Shown: positions 31,699-43,768 of the stretch, one piece after another | Numbering within the stretch: position 1 is the stretch's first letter | Layout of the letters: every line of letters begins with the position of its first letter | Source of the DNA: Lophium mytilinum | Taxonomy: Eukaryota > Ascomycota > Dothideomycetes > Mytilinidiales > Mytilinidiaceae | Direction of reading: 5' to 3' | Assembly (NCBI GenBank): GCA_010093605.1 | Contig: MU004185.1 | Span: 2,112,539 to 2,176,538 of the forward strand | DNA: 64,000 nucleotides | The notes under the pieces: generated by a model | What the model saw: the letters and a program-made list of their open reading frames with translations, nothing else | Database searches by the model: none | What the model was told of the DNA's origin: nothing | Made by a program: the position numbers and the translations under genes

Positions 31699-34600
31699 CT
31701 ACGCAAGTCCCTCGTACTGGCTGACCAACCTCCACGGCACCAAGCCCCTGAGCACCATCATCCCATCATGCACCACCGCCCAGCGGACCTTACTCAAATG
31801 CCTCGCCACCACAGCCGTCAATCCGCTCGTCCTCTTGCGTCCACCTAGCCCGAGACCCGCAAGCGCCTCCGCAGGCACGCTCGTCATTCCACTAATAAGC
31901 GCATTCATCTCGGCCTTCGCATCCCAGATCATCTCATCGTCGTCGTCATCACTGTCTTCAGCACGCTCGTCCGGTCCAGCTTCACTAGGGTCTGCACCCG
32001 CAGGACGCGCATGATAGAACGCCCAGCAGGTGACAGTCGCGAGGTAGAGACACCAAGGGAAGTGGAAGAGACCCATAGCGTCGAAGCCCTCGAGGTTCAT
32101 GACGCCGTCGCGGACGACCCAGGCGGCGTGCCAAGCCGCCCTAGTGGCGTCGCGGCCTACACCGCCGTTCTCGCCTGTGGCCCAGCGCTTGACGACGCGC
32201 TGGGAGCGGACGTAGTCGGGGCGAGCTACGGGACGGCCTAGGATATGGCGGGCGCCGGCGTAAATTTGTAGGTCGAGGAATTCAGCGTTGAGGATTATAT
32301 GGGCAGAATGGTAGATAGCGTTGTTGGCGGTGGTGAAGGCGGCGAATTCCTTTCGGATGTCGAGGTCTGCTGGGGAGATTTGGGAAGTGTAGTTCAGGCA
32401 GTAGGAGTCGAAGTCTGCTTTCCACGAGTCATAAGAATTCGCCATGCGGGTTTTCCAGTTGCCGAAAGGTGATTCGTTCTCCACGAGACCTGAACTTGTT
32501 AGCTAATGGATCTGATGGAATGGATGAACGAGACATACCAAGAGAAGTCTGGTCCCTGCGACGCATATCCCAGGACACGGACATAAGGCCGTGTAAAAGA
32601 AGGATCCGCGAAAGAGCATTCATATGCCTGGGTTGTGGATTTCCGCCGGGCGTAAGATACGCCTTGAGGCACGTCAAGAACAGTAGCGGTGCCTTCTGCC
32701 GACGCCGTACTTGATCCCATTGCTCTGCAGCATCTGCCTCCCACACTGCTTGATCGCAAGGTAGCGTTGAACGAAGTTCGAATGCTGACATGCAGAGCGA
32801 TTGGCAGAATAGCACAGCATGCTGTGTGTCCCACATGAAGCATAGGTAGGCCAGCCTAGTCCCAATCAGTCACTACTCTAAACTATACCATAATCAGACT
32901 CTTACCGCTTCTTCTGCTCAGCTTCGGCCCAAATACACCAGTCATCTTCTAGATCATCCGAGCCGTCTTCAATAGTTGGTGGGCGTACGGACTGACAGTC
33001 ACTCCTTCGGATAAGATTGATGAGTAGACCATGAAAAAGATGCGACATGTCGTGCTGCTTTTGCCCAGCTCGACTCTTGCCGAAACATTCCACGAGCAAA
33101 ATGGTTTGCAAGACCCATAACTCGGGACGAGCAGTGAAACCAACGTTTGCAAATATTTGAGGGCGCAAGACATCATGAATGCACACCTGAATATGTCAGC
33201 CTCGTAAAGGCGGAATGTGAATAGTATGAGACGTACCGCTAGTTGATGAGCGTCTTTCTCGCAATATGTTGCGCCAACTAGGAGGACAGAAATCAATAGA
33301 AGTGTCTCGACGTGGGAAGCATCGAACGTTGCCTGATGGATCAGAGGATATGCAGTGTTGAATCGCGTGAAGTACAAATCGCAATAAGTCTGTAGTGAAG
33401 AGAGAGATAAAAGAGGATGATCCCTGGTTATGAAAGACGCATCAGGTGTGATGGGCCGAGAAGCGTCAATCAGATCAAGTATCTGGGCCCGCGCAACTTC
33501 GTCAATGACTGGCAAGCTTCGCGAGCGTTGGAGCATTGACATAGGACGTTCTAGGTCGGAAGGCGTAGCGGCTAATCTCTTCGTAGGATGCGATCCTTGT
33601 TCGTTCATAGACGACTTATGCATAGCTCCCAAATTTGTAGACGATACTAACTTTGTAGAGGTAGAAAGCTGCGAGACTCCGTCGTAACTATAATTGGATT
33701 GAGAGTGGAAGTCTGTAAAGGGAGGAGAGATGATGGGTCCATTTGCCACAGTATAAGAGCACTCAGATTGGTTTGCTGACAGTGAACTATTCTCTTTGAT
33801 AGCATCAAGCTCACGGGCGGCTGCAGTCGGTTCTGGTGGGGCTGAGGGAGAATAGTCCGGAATAGACTGTCCACCTGAAACGTCGCCAGACAATTGAGAA
33901 GGGCCAAAGGCGTCTTGCATGAGACTCGAGGGCTCCACTTGGTTTTGACGGGATGACAGGTCAACATCAAAAAGCCAGTTGTAATTACTCATGGTGGTGA
34001 ATGGCATATTAAAAGAACTTGCTTTTATGAGAGTAAGCCGGCGTCAAATGAAAAGACATCCGTATACCAGCCTCGACATAAACTGGGAAAGGTAGAAATA
34101 CCTGTGTCTGGGTTGAATATGTCATCGTAGGGTACATTATCATCTGGGCCTTGGCCTAAGGAAGCAGCGAGGTCAGAAGACCAAAAACGACCTTCGACTG
34201 GTTGCTGATAGATCTCTGCGGGCTCTATGGTTGCGTTGATGTTGAATGGATTCAGGCTCCATAGGTCGTCGTTTGAAGCGTGAGCGTCTTGGTCGTCCGA
34301 AAAGGACCGACCGTAAGAGTTGCTAGTGGAAATGGGAGGCGATATAGGGACGCCGGCTTGGCGATTAGGGCCCGTGTGGATTTCGAACAGAGCCTCCGAG
34401 GGAGTGTGCTCGCTTGACAGTTGCTGGCTTTGGTCCCGTTGCTGCTGTAGCTGGTGCTGATGCTGCTGTCGGCTAGACTGCGGACGTTTGGTCACAATGT
34501 TTCCATCGGCATCCTTCCACATCCGTTTCCTGGTGTTGAGGACACCCGATCCTGGCGCACCGGCCTCGGCATCCTTTTGGCGGTGACGGGCCATATGTCT

Positions 34601-35102
34601 TTCTGGGACACATCAGCATGAGTGCAAAGATGGGGAGCGATGCTAGGCCAGGGCACAGTCCATGCAGGTGAAAAGCCCCACATGGCAGTGAGGGTGGCGG
34701 ACAAATCCAACAACACGGTATTACTTAATCAAAATCACCGCCGCCAAGTTCACATGCAATAGGAGAATGAAGCAGAATAGGCAGTCGAAACTGGACCCTG
34801 AGAATAACGAAGACCCTGAAAATGACGTCCCACTCTCAAGAATGGAGAGAAATAGCAAGGACAGCAGGCTAGAGAACGGTAGACTCACCCAACAAGTCCT
34901 TCCGCTTAAAATGCGCACTGCACCTGTCGCAGGTATTCTCGCCAGCTGTGTGGTTCAACAGATGTCTTTGCAAATGCTCCGACCTTGTGAAGCTCCTCCC
35001 GCACCCATCAAACGCACAGGCAAACTTCCTCAGCGGCGCCCCATCTCCGCCAACCGTCACCGTGCGTTTGCGCTGCGGACGTGTAGAATGCGGCTCAGCC
35101 AT
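31699..35102 (-). CDS. C2H2 zinc-finger transcription factor with fungal-specific regulatory domain (about 962 aa)
   Basis: Minus-strand exons: 34889-35102, 34068-34602, 33237-33987, 32906-33186, 32539-32855 and 31699-32489. Exon 1 has finger 1 (CAFDGCGRSFTRSEHLQRHLLNH) less its first residues in the usual register, and most of finger 2 (CDRCSAHFKRKDLL); the 286-nt intron 1 splits finger 2, whose end ERHMARH is in exon 2. A Gln/His-rich disordered region follows. Exons 3-6 encode the fungal transcription-factor domain, with YFTRFNTAYPLIHQATFDA and LRPQIFANVGFTARPELWVLQTILLVECFGKSR, then FAAFTTANNAIYHSAHIIL. These two-finger regulators usually act on carbon, stress or developmental genes. The junction between exons 2 and 3 (GTATAC donor, CATGAG acceptor) is the least certain; the other joins are firm. 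Confidence 0.9.
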
Positions 35103-36068
35103 TGACAGTCAGTACAGCAGAAGCTGGCAAGAGAGAAGAAGGCTGTTGAGAGAGGGCTGTGCAGTGACAGCAAGAAGGTGGAGGGTCTAGGGAGATGGTG
35201 GGATGAGGGACCATGGTGGAGGACATATCCGCTTCACGCGGCAAGCTTCTGGATGCGCTTATCACGCTTCCACGCTCCCAGCCGTTGAAATCGGACCGGC
35301 AGCGAGTAGATGCAAGGTACTGTCCTCTGTGCTGTGTTGTTGTGCCCCCATCGCGCCCTTCACGCGCCGAGACGGGGTCTGGGATTGGCACATCGTGGGA
35401 ACTGCTGCCGACGTCGTCGCCGACGGATGCTCCAAAAGAGGTAAGCCAAGGGCAAAAGTGGGGGAGATGCCGGCGGGCAAGTCCGCGGCGCAGGTCACAG
35501 CGACGGGATTTTGCCGATGGTGATTGGTGTTGCGGACGGCAAGTCGCTTCCGATCTGTGAATCGGGAGGAAAAGACCGATCAGAACCCCGAATTCGGGGT
35601 CACGTGAGGAGATAGATTTCTAGCCGCACCCAAGGGTCTGCAGGCGCGTCTACATGCCTAGAGGGGAAGGAGAGTTTGAACGGCTAGTCAGGGGTTGTAT
35701 CTTGAATTGTTACTGGATTGAGTAATTCAGATACTATTGCTTTCCAACATAGACCTCGCAAAGGTACCTGTGTAGCTTGTATCGACCAATGAGCATGCTT
35801 TATGCCACCATCTGTATATTATGTATGTCCCTTAACGACTTCTAATATTAGTGAAACAGTGTGTAAGCCGTGTAGTTATCCTTTTTGTTGTTTAACAAGA
35901 GGAGGGGTCGGGGCCGACGAATCTGGGCACACAGAGTAGATGTCTTTTCCTAACACCTGCTGCTACATCGAGCATCTGGAAGTCTATTCCCGTTTCACTC
36001 GATATTCTGGAGTTCTCGGTTGGAAAGTAGTTAAAAAAGTGAACTCATATCCAAAGACTAAGCCTTGC
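35103..36068. other. Promoter region of the zinc-finger regulator
   Basis: It lies between the regulator's start and the stop of the purine hydroxylase gene. Open frames at 35203-35560 look random. A 16-bp palindrome followed by CACGTG is at 35585-35606. Confidence 0.45.
35585..35606. promoter_or_regulatory. Perfect 16-bp palindrome abutting a CACGTG box
   Basis: ACCCCGAATTCGGGGT at 35585-35600 is its own reverse complement and contains CCG-N4-CGG, the inverted-triplet form recognised by Zn2Cys6 dimers. It is followed directly by CACGTG (35601-35606), giving GTCACGTG. It lies about 480 nt upstream of the zinc-finger regulator. A role as composite operator is inferred. Confidence 0.5.
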
Positions 36069-39000
36069 TTAAGCGACAGCCACGAAAAAGTTTCTTTCTC
36101 CCTCCTTCTGGACCACCTGGGCCCTCTTCGCCAAATCGTCCGCCACAGCGAGCCTCATCTTCTCCGCTGTCGCTGGACTATCCAACGCCAGGGGCTCTTT
36201 CGCCCCATTCATTTCCCTAGCAGCCTTCACGGCTTCCCTCAGCGCAAAGAATACCGTTGAACCCAGGAAGAGCGGAGGCTCGCCGATGCCCTTGCTGCTC
36301 TGAATGCTCCGTAGATGCTTCCACGACAACGGCTTGCCCTCGTTGTCATACCTCAGCATACTAGCATTGAAGACCTGCGGAATATCCGAAAATCCCGGGA
36401 TCTTATAAGTGCCAGGACCACGAGTCGCAAACTCGCCTGATTTCAGCCAGAGCGACTCTTCAATCGTGAACATGCCCTGACCCTGCACGAACGCGCCCTC
36501 AATCTGGCCGTAGTCGATGGCCGGATTGATGGAATTGCCGACGTCCTAGAAGACAGTAAGCAGGAATTCATGTAAGCAGGATTTGGGGCCTGACCATCAT
36601 GAGATCGGTCCGAAGCACCGTATGGTCCCCCGTGAGCACGTCAAGTTCGACTTCTGTGACGCCAGCACCCTGCGTGAAGTAGTAGTACATCGGCTTCACT
36701 GTTTCATGATTCGTGTCTCCCCACTGGTATCCAATCGTCGGCATTTTCCAAAAGCCGTTGGCCGCAAGATTCACTCGGTCTATATAAGCTGCGTGGGCGA
36801 TGGTGCTCATCGGCGCGTTAGGTCCGTACTTCTCTCGGAACGGCTGGAGACGCTCATTGAGGATATCGCAGGCATTCTTTACTGCCATGCCGTTCAGGTC
36901 ACTTCCTGATGATGCGGCAGTTGGCGATGCGTTTGCTGATTGGTACGTCTGGGTGTCTTGAGTGAAGATAGCATCGACCGTAACTCCTAGTTCCTGGGCT
37001 GCGACTTGGCACATCTTGGTGTAAAGCCCCTGGCCCATCTCCGTACCTCCGTGGTGCAGCAGGATACTTCCATCAGCGTATATCTTGATATATGCGCCAG
37101 CCTGATTGAGATGAAGGGCAGTAGCGAAGCTGAGGCCAAACTTGGTCGGAACAAGACAAATGCCGCGCTTCTTCCACTTGTTTGTCGCGTTGAACTTGGC
37201 TACCTCAGCCTTCCGAGTCTCGTAATTCGACGAGTCTCCAAGCTGTTTGAGTAGCAGTGGTACGTGCCAGTCTTCGTCGATTTTCTGGAAGAAAGGCGTC
37301 CAGTTCCCGGGTTTGTAGAGATTCCTCTGCCGAAGCTCATCAATATCAATCCCTAGTCCTTCTGAAACGGCGTACATGATCGACTCAGTGAAATACATGC
37401 CCTGCGGTGCTCCGAACCCTCGGAAAGCGGTGTTGCTATGGGTGTTGGTCTTGCAGACGTTTCCTTTGAGGTAGACGTCGGGGATCTCGTAGCAGTTATC
37501 GAAATGTGTGATGCATCTGTCCATGACCGCACCACTCATGTCCTGAGAGAACCCGGCGTTGTCGAAAATATCTGCTTCTAGGGCCAGTAGCTTCCCCTCA
37601 TTGGATACCCCGATCTTCCATCTCGCTTGGCATGGATGTCTTTGACCGCTAAGCAACATATCCTCATCTCTGTTTAGCATGATACGCATTGGGCGACGTT
37701 CTTTCTTGGCTGCAATAGCTAGTAAGGCCGCGAATGGAACACTCCGTGACTCTTTTCCTCCAAACGCACCCCCCATTCGCTTCACTCGGCAATTGATACG
37801 ACTGCTTGGGACTCCTAGGACTTGGCTGACAAATTCTTGGGTTTCCATGCTGATGATGGTTAGTCTAAGTCTTCAATGGAGCGATGGGGCAACGGCCTTA
37901 CGTATTTTGAGTCGAAGACCACACTTCCATAAAACCATCTTCACTCCCCGGTATCACGAGAGCGGCGTTCGTCTCAAGGTAGAAATGCTCTTGTCCACCG
38001 ATCCTTGTCTTGCCCTCGAATATGCGATCGCACTTGGCAAAAGCCTCGTCCATGCTTCCGTCAACCGCAACTCCTTTTTTCAGGGCCCTGTTATGTTTGA
38101 AAAAGCTCTTGGCTTCTATTGCTTCGTCGATGGTAAGAATAGGAGGAAGCTCCTCGTACGTAACTTGAACAGCGCGAGCTGCCGCCTGCGCTTGCAATGC
38201 GGTCTCTGCATAGACCATACCAATCACTTGGCCATGGTGACGTACTTCACCATCGGCGAAGTAAGGCTCATCTTTTATCATGGCACCAAACACATTTTTC
38301 TCTTTAGGTATGCTATCTTTATCGATATACCCAGCTACGCCCGGCATCTTGAGTGCTGGCTCCCAGTCTACATCCAGTAACTTGGCATGTGCTTTGGAAG
38401 ACATTACCAAACCGCCAAATAGCTCCTGATCTTGAGGCGGCATGTCGTCGATGTACTCAGCTTCACCCGTGCACTGCTTCAAGGCTGAAAGATGCGGGAT
38501 CTGCTTCCCAACTATCCGTTGTTCATTGGGGTTGTAGTCATCCCTGATGCCGGTCGATATATCGCGATGTATTTCTTCGATAATGTCGTTGTCTACGCTA
38601 CCCAGCGTCAGCTCAGAGACTGATTCATGCCAGAAGCGGAAGAACAATGATAGGGCAAGAGTCTTGCGGTAATGAGCCATGCCTCCAGGGACGCTAAAGC
38701 TCAAGTCGAAATCTCTCGTCAGATTGTCAAGCCCAAGCTCTAGAGTCTCGGAGGAGAACCATTTCTTCCCTAGCAGCGCTGACTGCGCATTCACGGACTC
38801 CACCGTTTTCGGAGCCATGCCACCATATGCCAGTACAATGTCTTCAACTTCTCCCTCCTCATTCAGTCGTACCTTGAAGCCTGCAGTGACTATTGCAATG
38901 TCATCATCTTTCCTCTTGGCTTGTTTGTATGCTTTGAGAACTTCACGAGCTCCAGCTTTATGTAGTGGTATCTTGACATGGGTGATGATCCCATCAGGCG

Positions 39001-40654
39001 GTAGACTAGTGGTTCGATACGCGATGAAGAATTTGTTGAGAGGCACTTCGGATAGTCCAATTGACTGGGACCTCACGACAACTGAAGCTCCAGCTGCAAG
39101 AAGAACGGGGTTGGCATCTGAGATTGGGGATGCCGTTGCGATATTTCCAGCTAGGGAGGCAACATTTCGTATTTGACGACCAGCAAAGTAGCGAAGTTGC
39201 TTGCGGAGTGCTTCCAAGACCATCGCTCGCTTTCCTAGCTTTGCATAGATATCTTTGCACATCCTTTCGACCTCTGTCAATGGCGTATTCGCAGAAAGGA
39301 GCAACTCCTCGGCGGTCTCTAGCGCTCCGAATGATGGCAATTTAGTTTGCTTGAGTTCCTCGATATCTGAGACATACACGGCCACGGCATAATCGGAATT
39401 CTTGAAACGAACTTCGACCTGGACTTCACTCGCACCTCCAACAAGCTTCGCAGATGGGTACACACCCTTCAATTCGGCCAATTGATCTAACGTAACTGGC
39501 CGGAACCATACTTTTCGGCCATTTCCGTAACACAGAGGTTTTGGATCGTATCTCCAGAGAGCAGGGGGGAATATGAGCTCGGTGCCAGGGATATACTCTG
39601 CGAACTCGATCTGAGGCACTCCGTTTTTCGAGCCTGAAGTGGGAGCCTGGAGGCTGCTCTCTGTCTTGATGCCTTCGGGATGACTCTTGCTAGTATCTTG
39701 GACATCATTTTCTCGGGATTTGAGAGGCAGAGCATACGTTGTGCCACTGACTTCTGCGTCCTGCATTGGCTCTTTTGTGACTGCAATGTGAGCAGGGATG
39801 AATTCTTCATCAGACAAGGACGATGGTTCTGTTGATGGGCTGCTGCACTCAGATTTGCTCTCCCCGGAGCTGCCATCGGAAGGGGTATCACGACAGCAGC
39901 CTCCTGGCCTTCCACATGAGCCCTTGGAAGGCCTTCCGCTTCCATTGCTAACTAGGCCGGTAATATCTACCGCCTCAACAGAGTCACCATGAGCTGTAGA
40001 GTCTTCTACTAGTTGACCTTTGAGATCCTCGGTGATGAAGGTCTTCGCGGCTTGGAGAATCGGCTTGTAGCCAGTGCATCGGCAGAGGTTTCCGTCCAAA
40101 TGGCCTTCTAGCTCGATATCTCTGGCAGAGAGATGAAACTTCCGGGTTTCGACATTGTAGGAGTTCCTGACAAGCGCGTACAAGGACATGACGATGCCAG
40201 GGGTACAAAAGCCGCATTGCGATCCATGCATCTTTGCTATCCGTTCTTGAAGTGGATGAGGGCTCGCCACACTCCCAAGTCCTTCCACCGTAATGACATG
40301 CTTTCCATCGATTCCGACGAGAGGAAATAGACAGGCATTTACGGCAAGATGGACGATCTTTCGTTGATCCTGCGAGTCTTTGACCTGGAGAACGACGGTG
40401 CAGGCTCCACATCCGCCCTCCCCGCAGCCCAACTTCGTTCCTTTTAGGCTCTTTTGGGCTCGGATGTAGTCAAGCAGAGTCCAGTGTGGGTTGGGGTTGG
40501 AAAGTATGACTTTTTTGCCGTTGAGGTAGAAGAAGAGGTCGGGAGAGGTGTAGGTCGACTCGATCAAAGGAGTTAGCGACTCGGCCGCCGTCAGCGCCTT
40601 CGGAGGATCCGCCAGCGGTTTTGGAGGGGTAGGTAATTCCATCTCTTTCATCAA
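36069..40654 (-). CDS. hxA: Xanthine dehydrogenase / purine hydroxylase I (1494 aa)
   Basis: Minus-strand exons 37902-40654, 36595-37849 and 36069-36545. The N-terminal [2Fe-2S] domain has CGEGGCGAC with a further Cys (VNACLFPLV); the second cluster has GSQCGFCTPG and CRCTGY. The FAD domain includes VGGASEVQVEVRFK and AGNIATASPISD. The Mo-cofactor domain contains GGQEHFYLET, GGAFGGKESR, the substrate Arg in TAFRGFGAPQG, and KGIGEPPLFLGS with the catalytic Glu. The enzyme oxidises hypoxanthine and xanthine to uric acid. At 1494 residues it is longer than typical (about 1330-1400), mainly from a linker between the Fe-S and FAD domains (residues of about 225-345) that is Ser/Pro-rich and contains SCGRPGGCC. 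It is divergent from the old yellow enzyme gene. Confidence 0.97.
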
Positions 40655-41079
40655 CCCCTGGTATGCGGTGGATCTGGTGTTGGTTTCTCAAAGAAATTCA
40701 TCTCTAGAAACCGACAAGACATTGATCGTGCCTATCGCCACCGTAATCAAGACCCCTCGCCGGGCTGACACAAGTGCTTCCACTGCTGATGGTCGCGTCT
40801 CCGATTTGCTGCACCAAGCTGCCCACTTGAGCCAAGTGCCGGGTGGCATCCCACCTTCCACCCACCTCTGCGACCCCATCTTCGACGCACCGTCGACCTG
40901 CATACGCCTAGACACGGCCTCCACCAAGGACTGGACGCGATGGTCCCGCTACGTGACGTGCTACTGCATGCACGTAAAGAGTGCCAACACGGCTGCTCAA
41001 AGGGTTTGGAATTTTCTGTGTGATCTACTTTGTCTTTCTTCAATTCCACTTTCTCAATCCTGTTGCACAGTCTTTCAGC
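40655..41079. promoter_or_regulatory. Divergent promoter between purine hydroxylase and old yellow enzyme
   Basis: The 425-nt spacer serves both genes. An HGATAR-type site (CGATAG on the minus strand, around 40732) is seen, but no TCGG-N6-CCGA UaY site. The reading frame of the enzyme is open upstream to 40981 and would add a hydrophobic stretch, FGIFCVIYFVFLQFHFL. Confidence 0.4.
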
Positions 41080-42411
41080 ATGCCCAAAGCACTTACTCCC
41101 CCGGCTTTCACGCCTTTGGCGGATTCGGCGCTGTTCAAGCCGCTCAGATTTGGACGTTTGTCCCTCGAGCACCGGGTTGTCCAGGCACCTTTGACGCGTA
41201 TGCGAGCAACTAAGGAAAGCGATGGCATCTTTGTTCCTGGCGATTTGCAGGTGGAATACTACAGTCAGCGCGCAAGCAAAGGAGGGCTACAGCTCACCGA
41301 GGCGACTGACATACATCATTATGTGGGTCTCAATTTCAATTCCAGAAAGATCGTTGTTACTGACGGCAAGACAGGCCAGCGGCTACCCAGGTGTGCCAGG
41401 CGTCTTCTCCCCCTCCCAATTGGCAGGGTGGAAGAAGGTGACGGACGCTGTTCATGCGAAAGGTGGCTCCATGATCTCTCAATTGTGGCACACCGGGCGG
41501 GCTTCGCCTTCATCGTGGCGGGCAGGCGCACAAGCCTTCAGCTCGAGCAACATTCCTCTCGAAGGAGATGCCCTGGATGGTACGAAGTTCTCCGACAATC
41601 CTCCGCGTCCTATGACCATCGAGGAGATCCACTCGACAACCAAGGAATGGGCTGCTGCTGCGAAGCGAGCTGTGGATGAAGCTGGCTTTGACATGGTGGA
41701 GATTCATGGTGCCAATGGCTATCTCTTGGATCAATTCCTCCACGACAATGTTAACATCAGGACCGACGCATACGGAGGTTCAGTGGAAAACAGGTGCCGA
41801 TTCCCGCTCGAGGTCATTGCAGCTGTCAGCGAAGCCATTGGCGGTGACCGCACCGGTATTCGTCTATCACCCTACAACTACTTCCAAGACACGAAAGACA
41901 GCAACCCCAACGAGCACTGGAAATACCTTTGCGAACAGATTGCAGCTCTACCTGAAAACCAGCGCCCGGCATACGTGCATATGTAAGTTTTCTCTATCAA
42001 ATTGTGAGACGACTAGGCTGATGATTTGCTAGGGTAGAACCACGTTTTGATGAGGTCCTCGACGAGCAAGCTAAAATGGACGCCCTCGCATCCTACAGTT
42101 CCGCCGCGGAAGGCGTGGAGGCCGAACTTACGGTCAAGACCAAGAACTCTCTTATCCCATTCCGACGCATTCTTGCAAAAGCCGGGATCAAGTTCCTCGC
42201 AGCTGGTGGTTACAACAGAGACAACGCTGCTCCAGCTCTTGAGGCAGATAGTGCGGACGCGATCATCTTCGGCCGCTGGTTCATCGCCAACCCCGATCTA
42301 CCCAAGAGGTTGAGCGAAGGTCTACCATTGAACGCATATGACCGAACGAAGTTCTATGGTGGAGACGCTACGGGCTATGTCGATTACCCGTTCTTTGAAG
42401 GCTCTGCATAA
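41080..42411 (+). CDS. Old yellow enzyme-family flavin oxidoreductase (409 aa)
   Basis: Exons 41080-41322, 41375-41982 and 42033-42411. Spliced order: LFKPLRFGRLSLEHRVVQAPLTRMRA (FMN phosphate side), QLTEATDI, GYPGVPGVFS, QLWHTGRAS, and the substrate pair His/Asn in EIHGANGYLLDQFL, followed by DAYGGSVENRCRF and FLAAGGYNRDNA / DAIIFGRWFIANPDLP for phosphate binding. Old yellow enzymes reduce activated C=C bonds with NADPH and are often induced by electrophile stress; some act in ergot alkaloid routes. The ATG at 41080 gives the usual length; the in-frame ATG at 40981 would add a possible membrane anchor. Introns are GTGGGT/GACAG and GTAAGT/GCTAG. Confidence 0.95.
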
Positions 42412-42538
42412 GCATTCCGGGAGTTCCTTGCCGATTCGATGAAGGGTAAGCGTGGACCTGCAGTTGGAGTAAGTGAGGATACCATGGTCCGGTCATCTTT
42501 GACCGTGTAGACAGGATAGGCAGCATAAACATTCGGAG

Positions 42539-43768
42539 TTATGTCTTACCACTAAAGTTCTCCATAATGGCTTCCTCTGACTGCGTTGCTACTTGAACCC
42601 CATCTTCAAACGAAAACTCGGCGATGAGACCGTAATGATCAGTGACGAATTCCACCTCCTCTTCGGCTTTCATCTTCGCCCTAACAGCCTCATCCTCAAC
42701 CACGACACCCATCCCAATCCTCGTTAAGCTTTTGACTCCCACCTCGCCGCTGAAAACTACCTTATCTAGCCGCGTCGGTCCAAACCGCTTCGCCATGTTC
42801 GCCTCACTCTGAAATCCCCATGTCATCCCCTCTTCTGCACCCTCTATACCTCCAAGCTCCAAATACGCATCCTTGAACCCATTCTCCGTCGGCAACGCCC
42901 GATCATACTCCCGATTCGCATTCATATCCCCAGCCACAACCCCCGCAACACACCCCCCATCCCCAACCCACCGCCCCAACGCCGCCATCTGCAACGGCCG
43001 CATCGGCGGATTCGAAGCCATCGAGTCCAGATGCACGTTGACAACCCTCAAAATCTTCTCTTCCGCCTTCCCAACACCGGCATCCTCCCTGTTCTTTCCC
43101 TCTGATCGAACTTGCAGCACAACATCCACACCCAACCCGTCCCTCTGATACTCACTCACGAACCTCAACCTCGCCGCCCGCGCCACCTTTACTCTCCGAT
43201 CTACTAATGTTACGGTGCCGTAGCTACTCCCGTCCCAGGCGGCGGGCGTGCGGTCTGTCATCGCGAAATGGGCACGGATCCAGGGCGTTTCGCTGAGTTG
43301 CTTGAGGTCTGAGGCTGTCATTTCTTGGAGGAGAATGAGGACGGCTGTGGTGGAGGGGAGGGGAGAGAGGAGGGTTGCGAGGTGATTCAGAGCGGAGGCG
43401 AGGCGGGCGGAGCCGTGCGGGGCCATGAAGTCGATGTTCCATGTTAGGAGGGTGACAGAGGTGATGGGGGATGGTAGCGAGGGTGAGATCTGGGGGTTGC
43501 GTAACGGTTGGGATGGTTTTGGTTGGTTTTTAGTTTGGCCAAGAGATATTCGATGCCATGTGCCGGTCTGGAAGTAGTATAGGGGCTGAGGTTGGGGGAT
43601 GCGTTGGAGTTGGTTTGCGGTGAGTTTTTCGATTAAGGATTGCTTTGCGGGAGGGAAGGTTGAGGACATGATGGTGCTGGGGACGGCTTTGGCTAGTTGG
43701 GGAGAGCGCTTGAAGGGAGATAGGAAAATTCTAAGACTCTCGAGCTTTTGAAATGCGAATCTGAACAT
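42539..43768 (-). CDS. Endonuclease/exonuclease/phosphatase-fold protein, TDP2-like (409 aa)
   Basis: Single exon, minus strand. Motifs of the fold appear in order: LLTWNIDFM, ILLQEMTASDL (metal-binding Glu), RVVNVHLDSMA, VVAGDMNAN (catalytic Asp/Asn) and TDHYGLIAEF (catalytic His), with LDKVVFSG between. TWN, LLQE and GDMN match tyrosyl-DNA phosphodiesterase 2, which removes topoisomerase II adducts from 5' DNA ends; a general phosphodiesterase is an alternative. The N-terminus has a basic hydrophobic stretch (FRFAFQKLESLRIF) that could be a mitochondrial presequence, with a second ATG about 33 codons in. A CACGTG is just upstream at 43809. Confidence 0.88.
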   Translation of the reverse strand: MFRFAFQKLESLRIFLSPFKRSPQLAKAVPSTIMSSTFPPAKQSLIEKLTANQLQRIPQPQPLYYFQTGTWHRISLGQTKNQPKPSQPLRNPQISPSLPSPITSVTLLTWNIDFMAPHGSARLASALNHLATLLSPLPSTTAVLILLQEMTASDLKQLSETPWIRAHFAMTDRTPAAWDGSSYGTVTLVDRRVKVARAARLRFVSEYQRDGLGVDVVLQVRSEGKNREDAGVGKAEEKILRVVNVHLDSMASNPPMRPLQMAALGRWVGDGGCVAGVVAGDMNANREYDRALPTENGFKDAYLELGGIEGAEEGMTWGFQSEANMAKRFGPTRLDKVVFSGEVGVKSLTRIGMGVVVEDEAVRAKMKAEEEVEFVTDHYGLIAEFSFEDGVQVATQSEEAIMENFSGKT

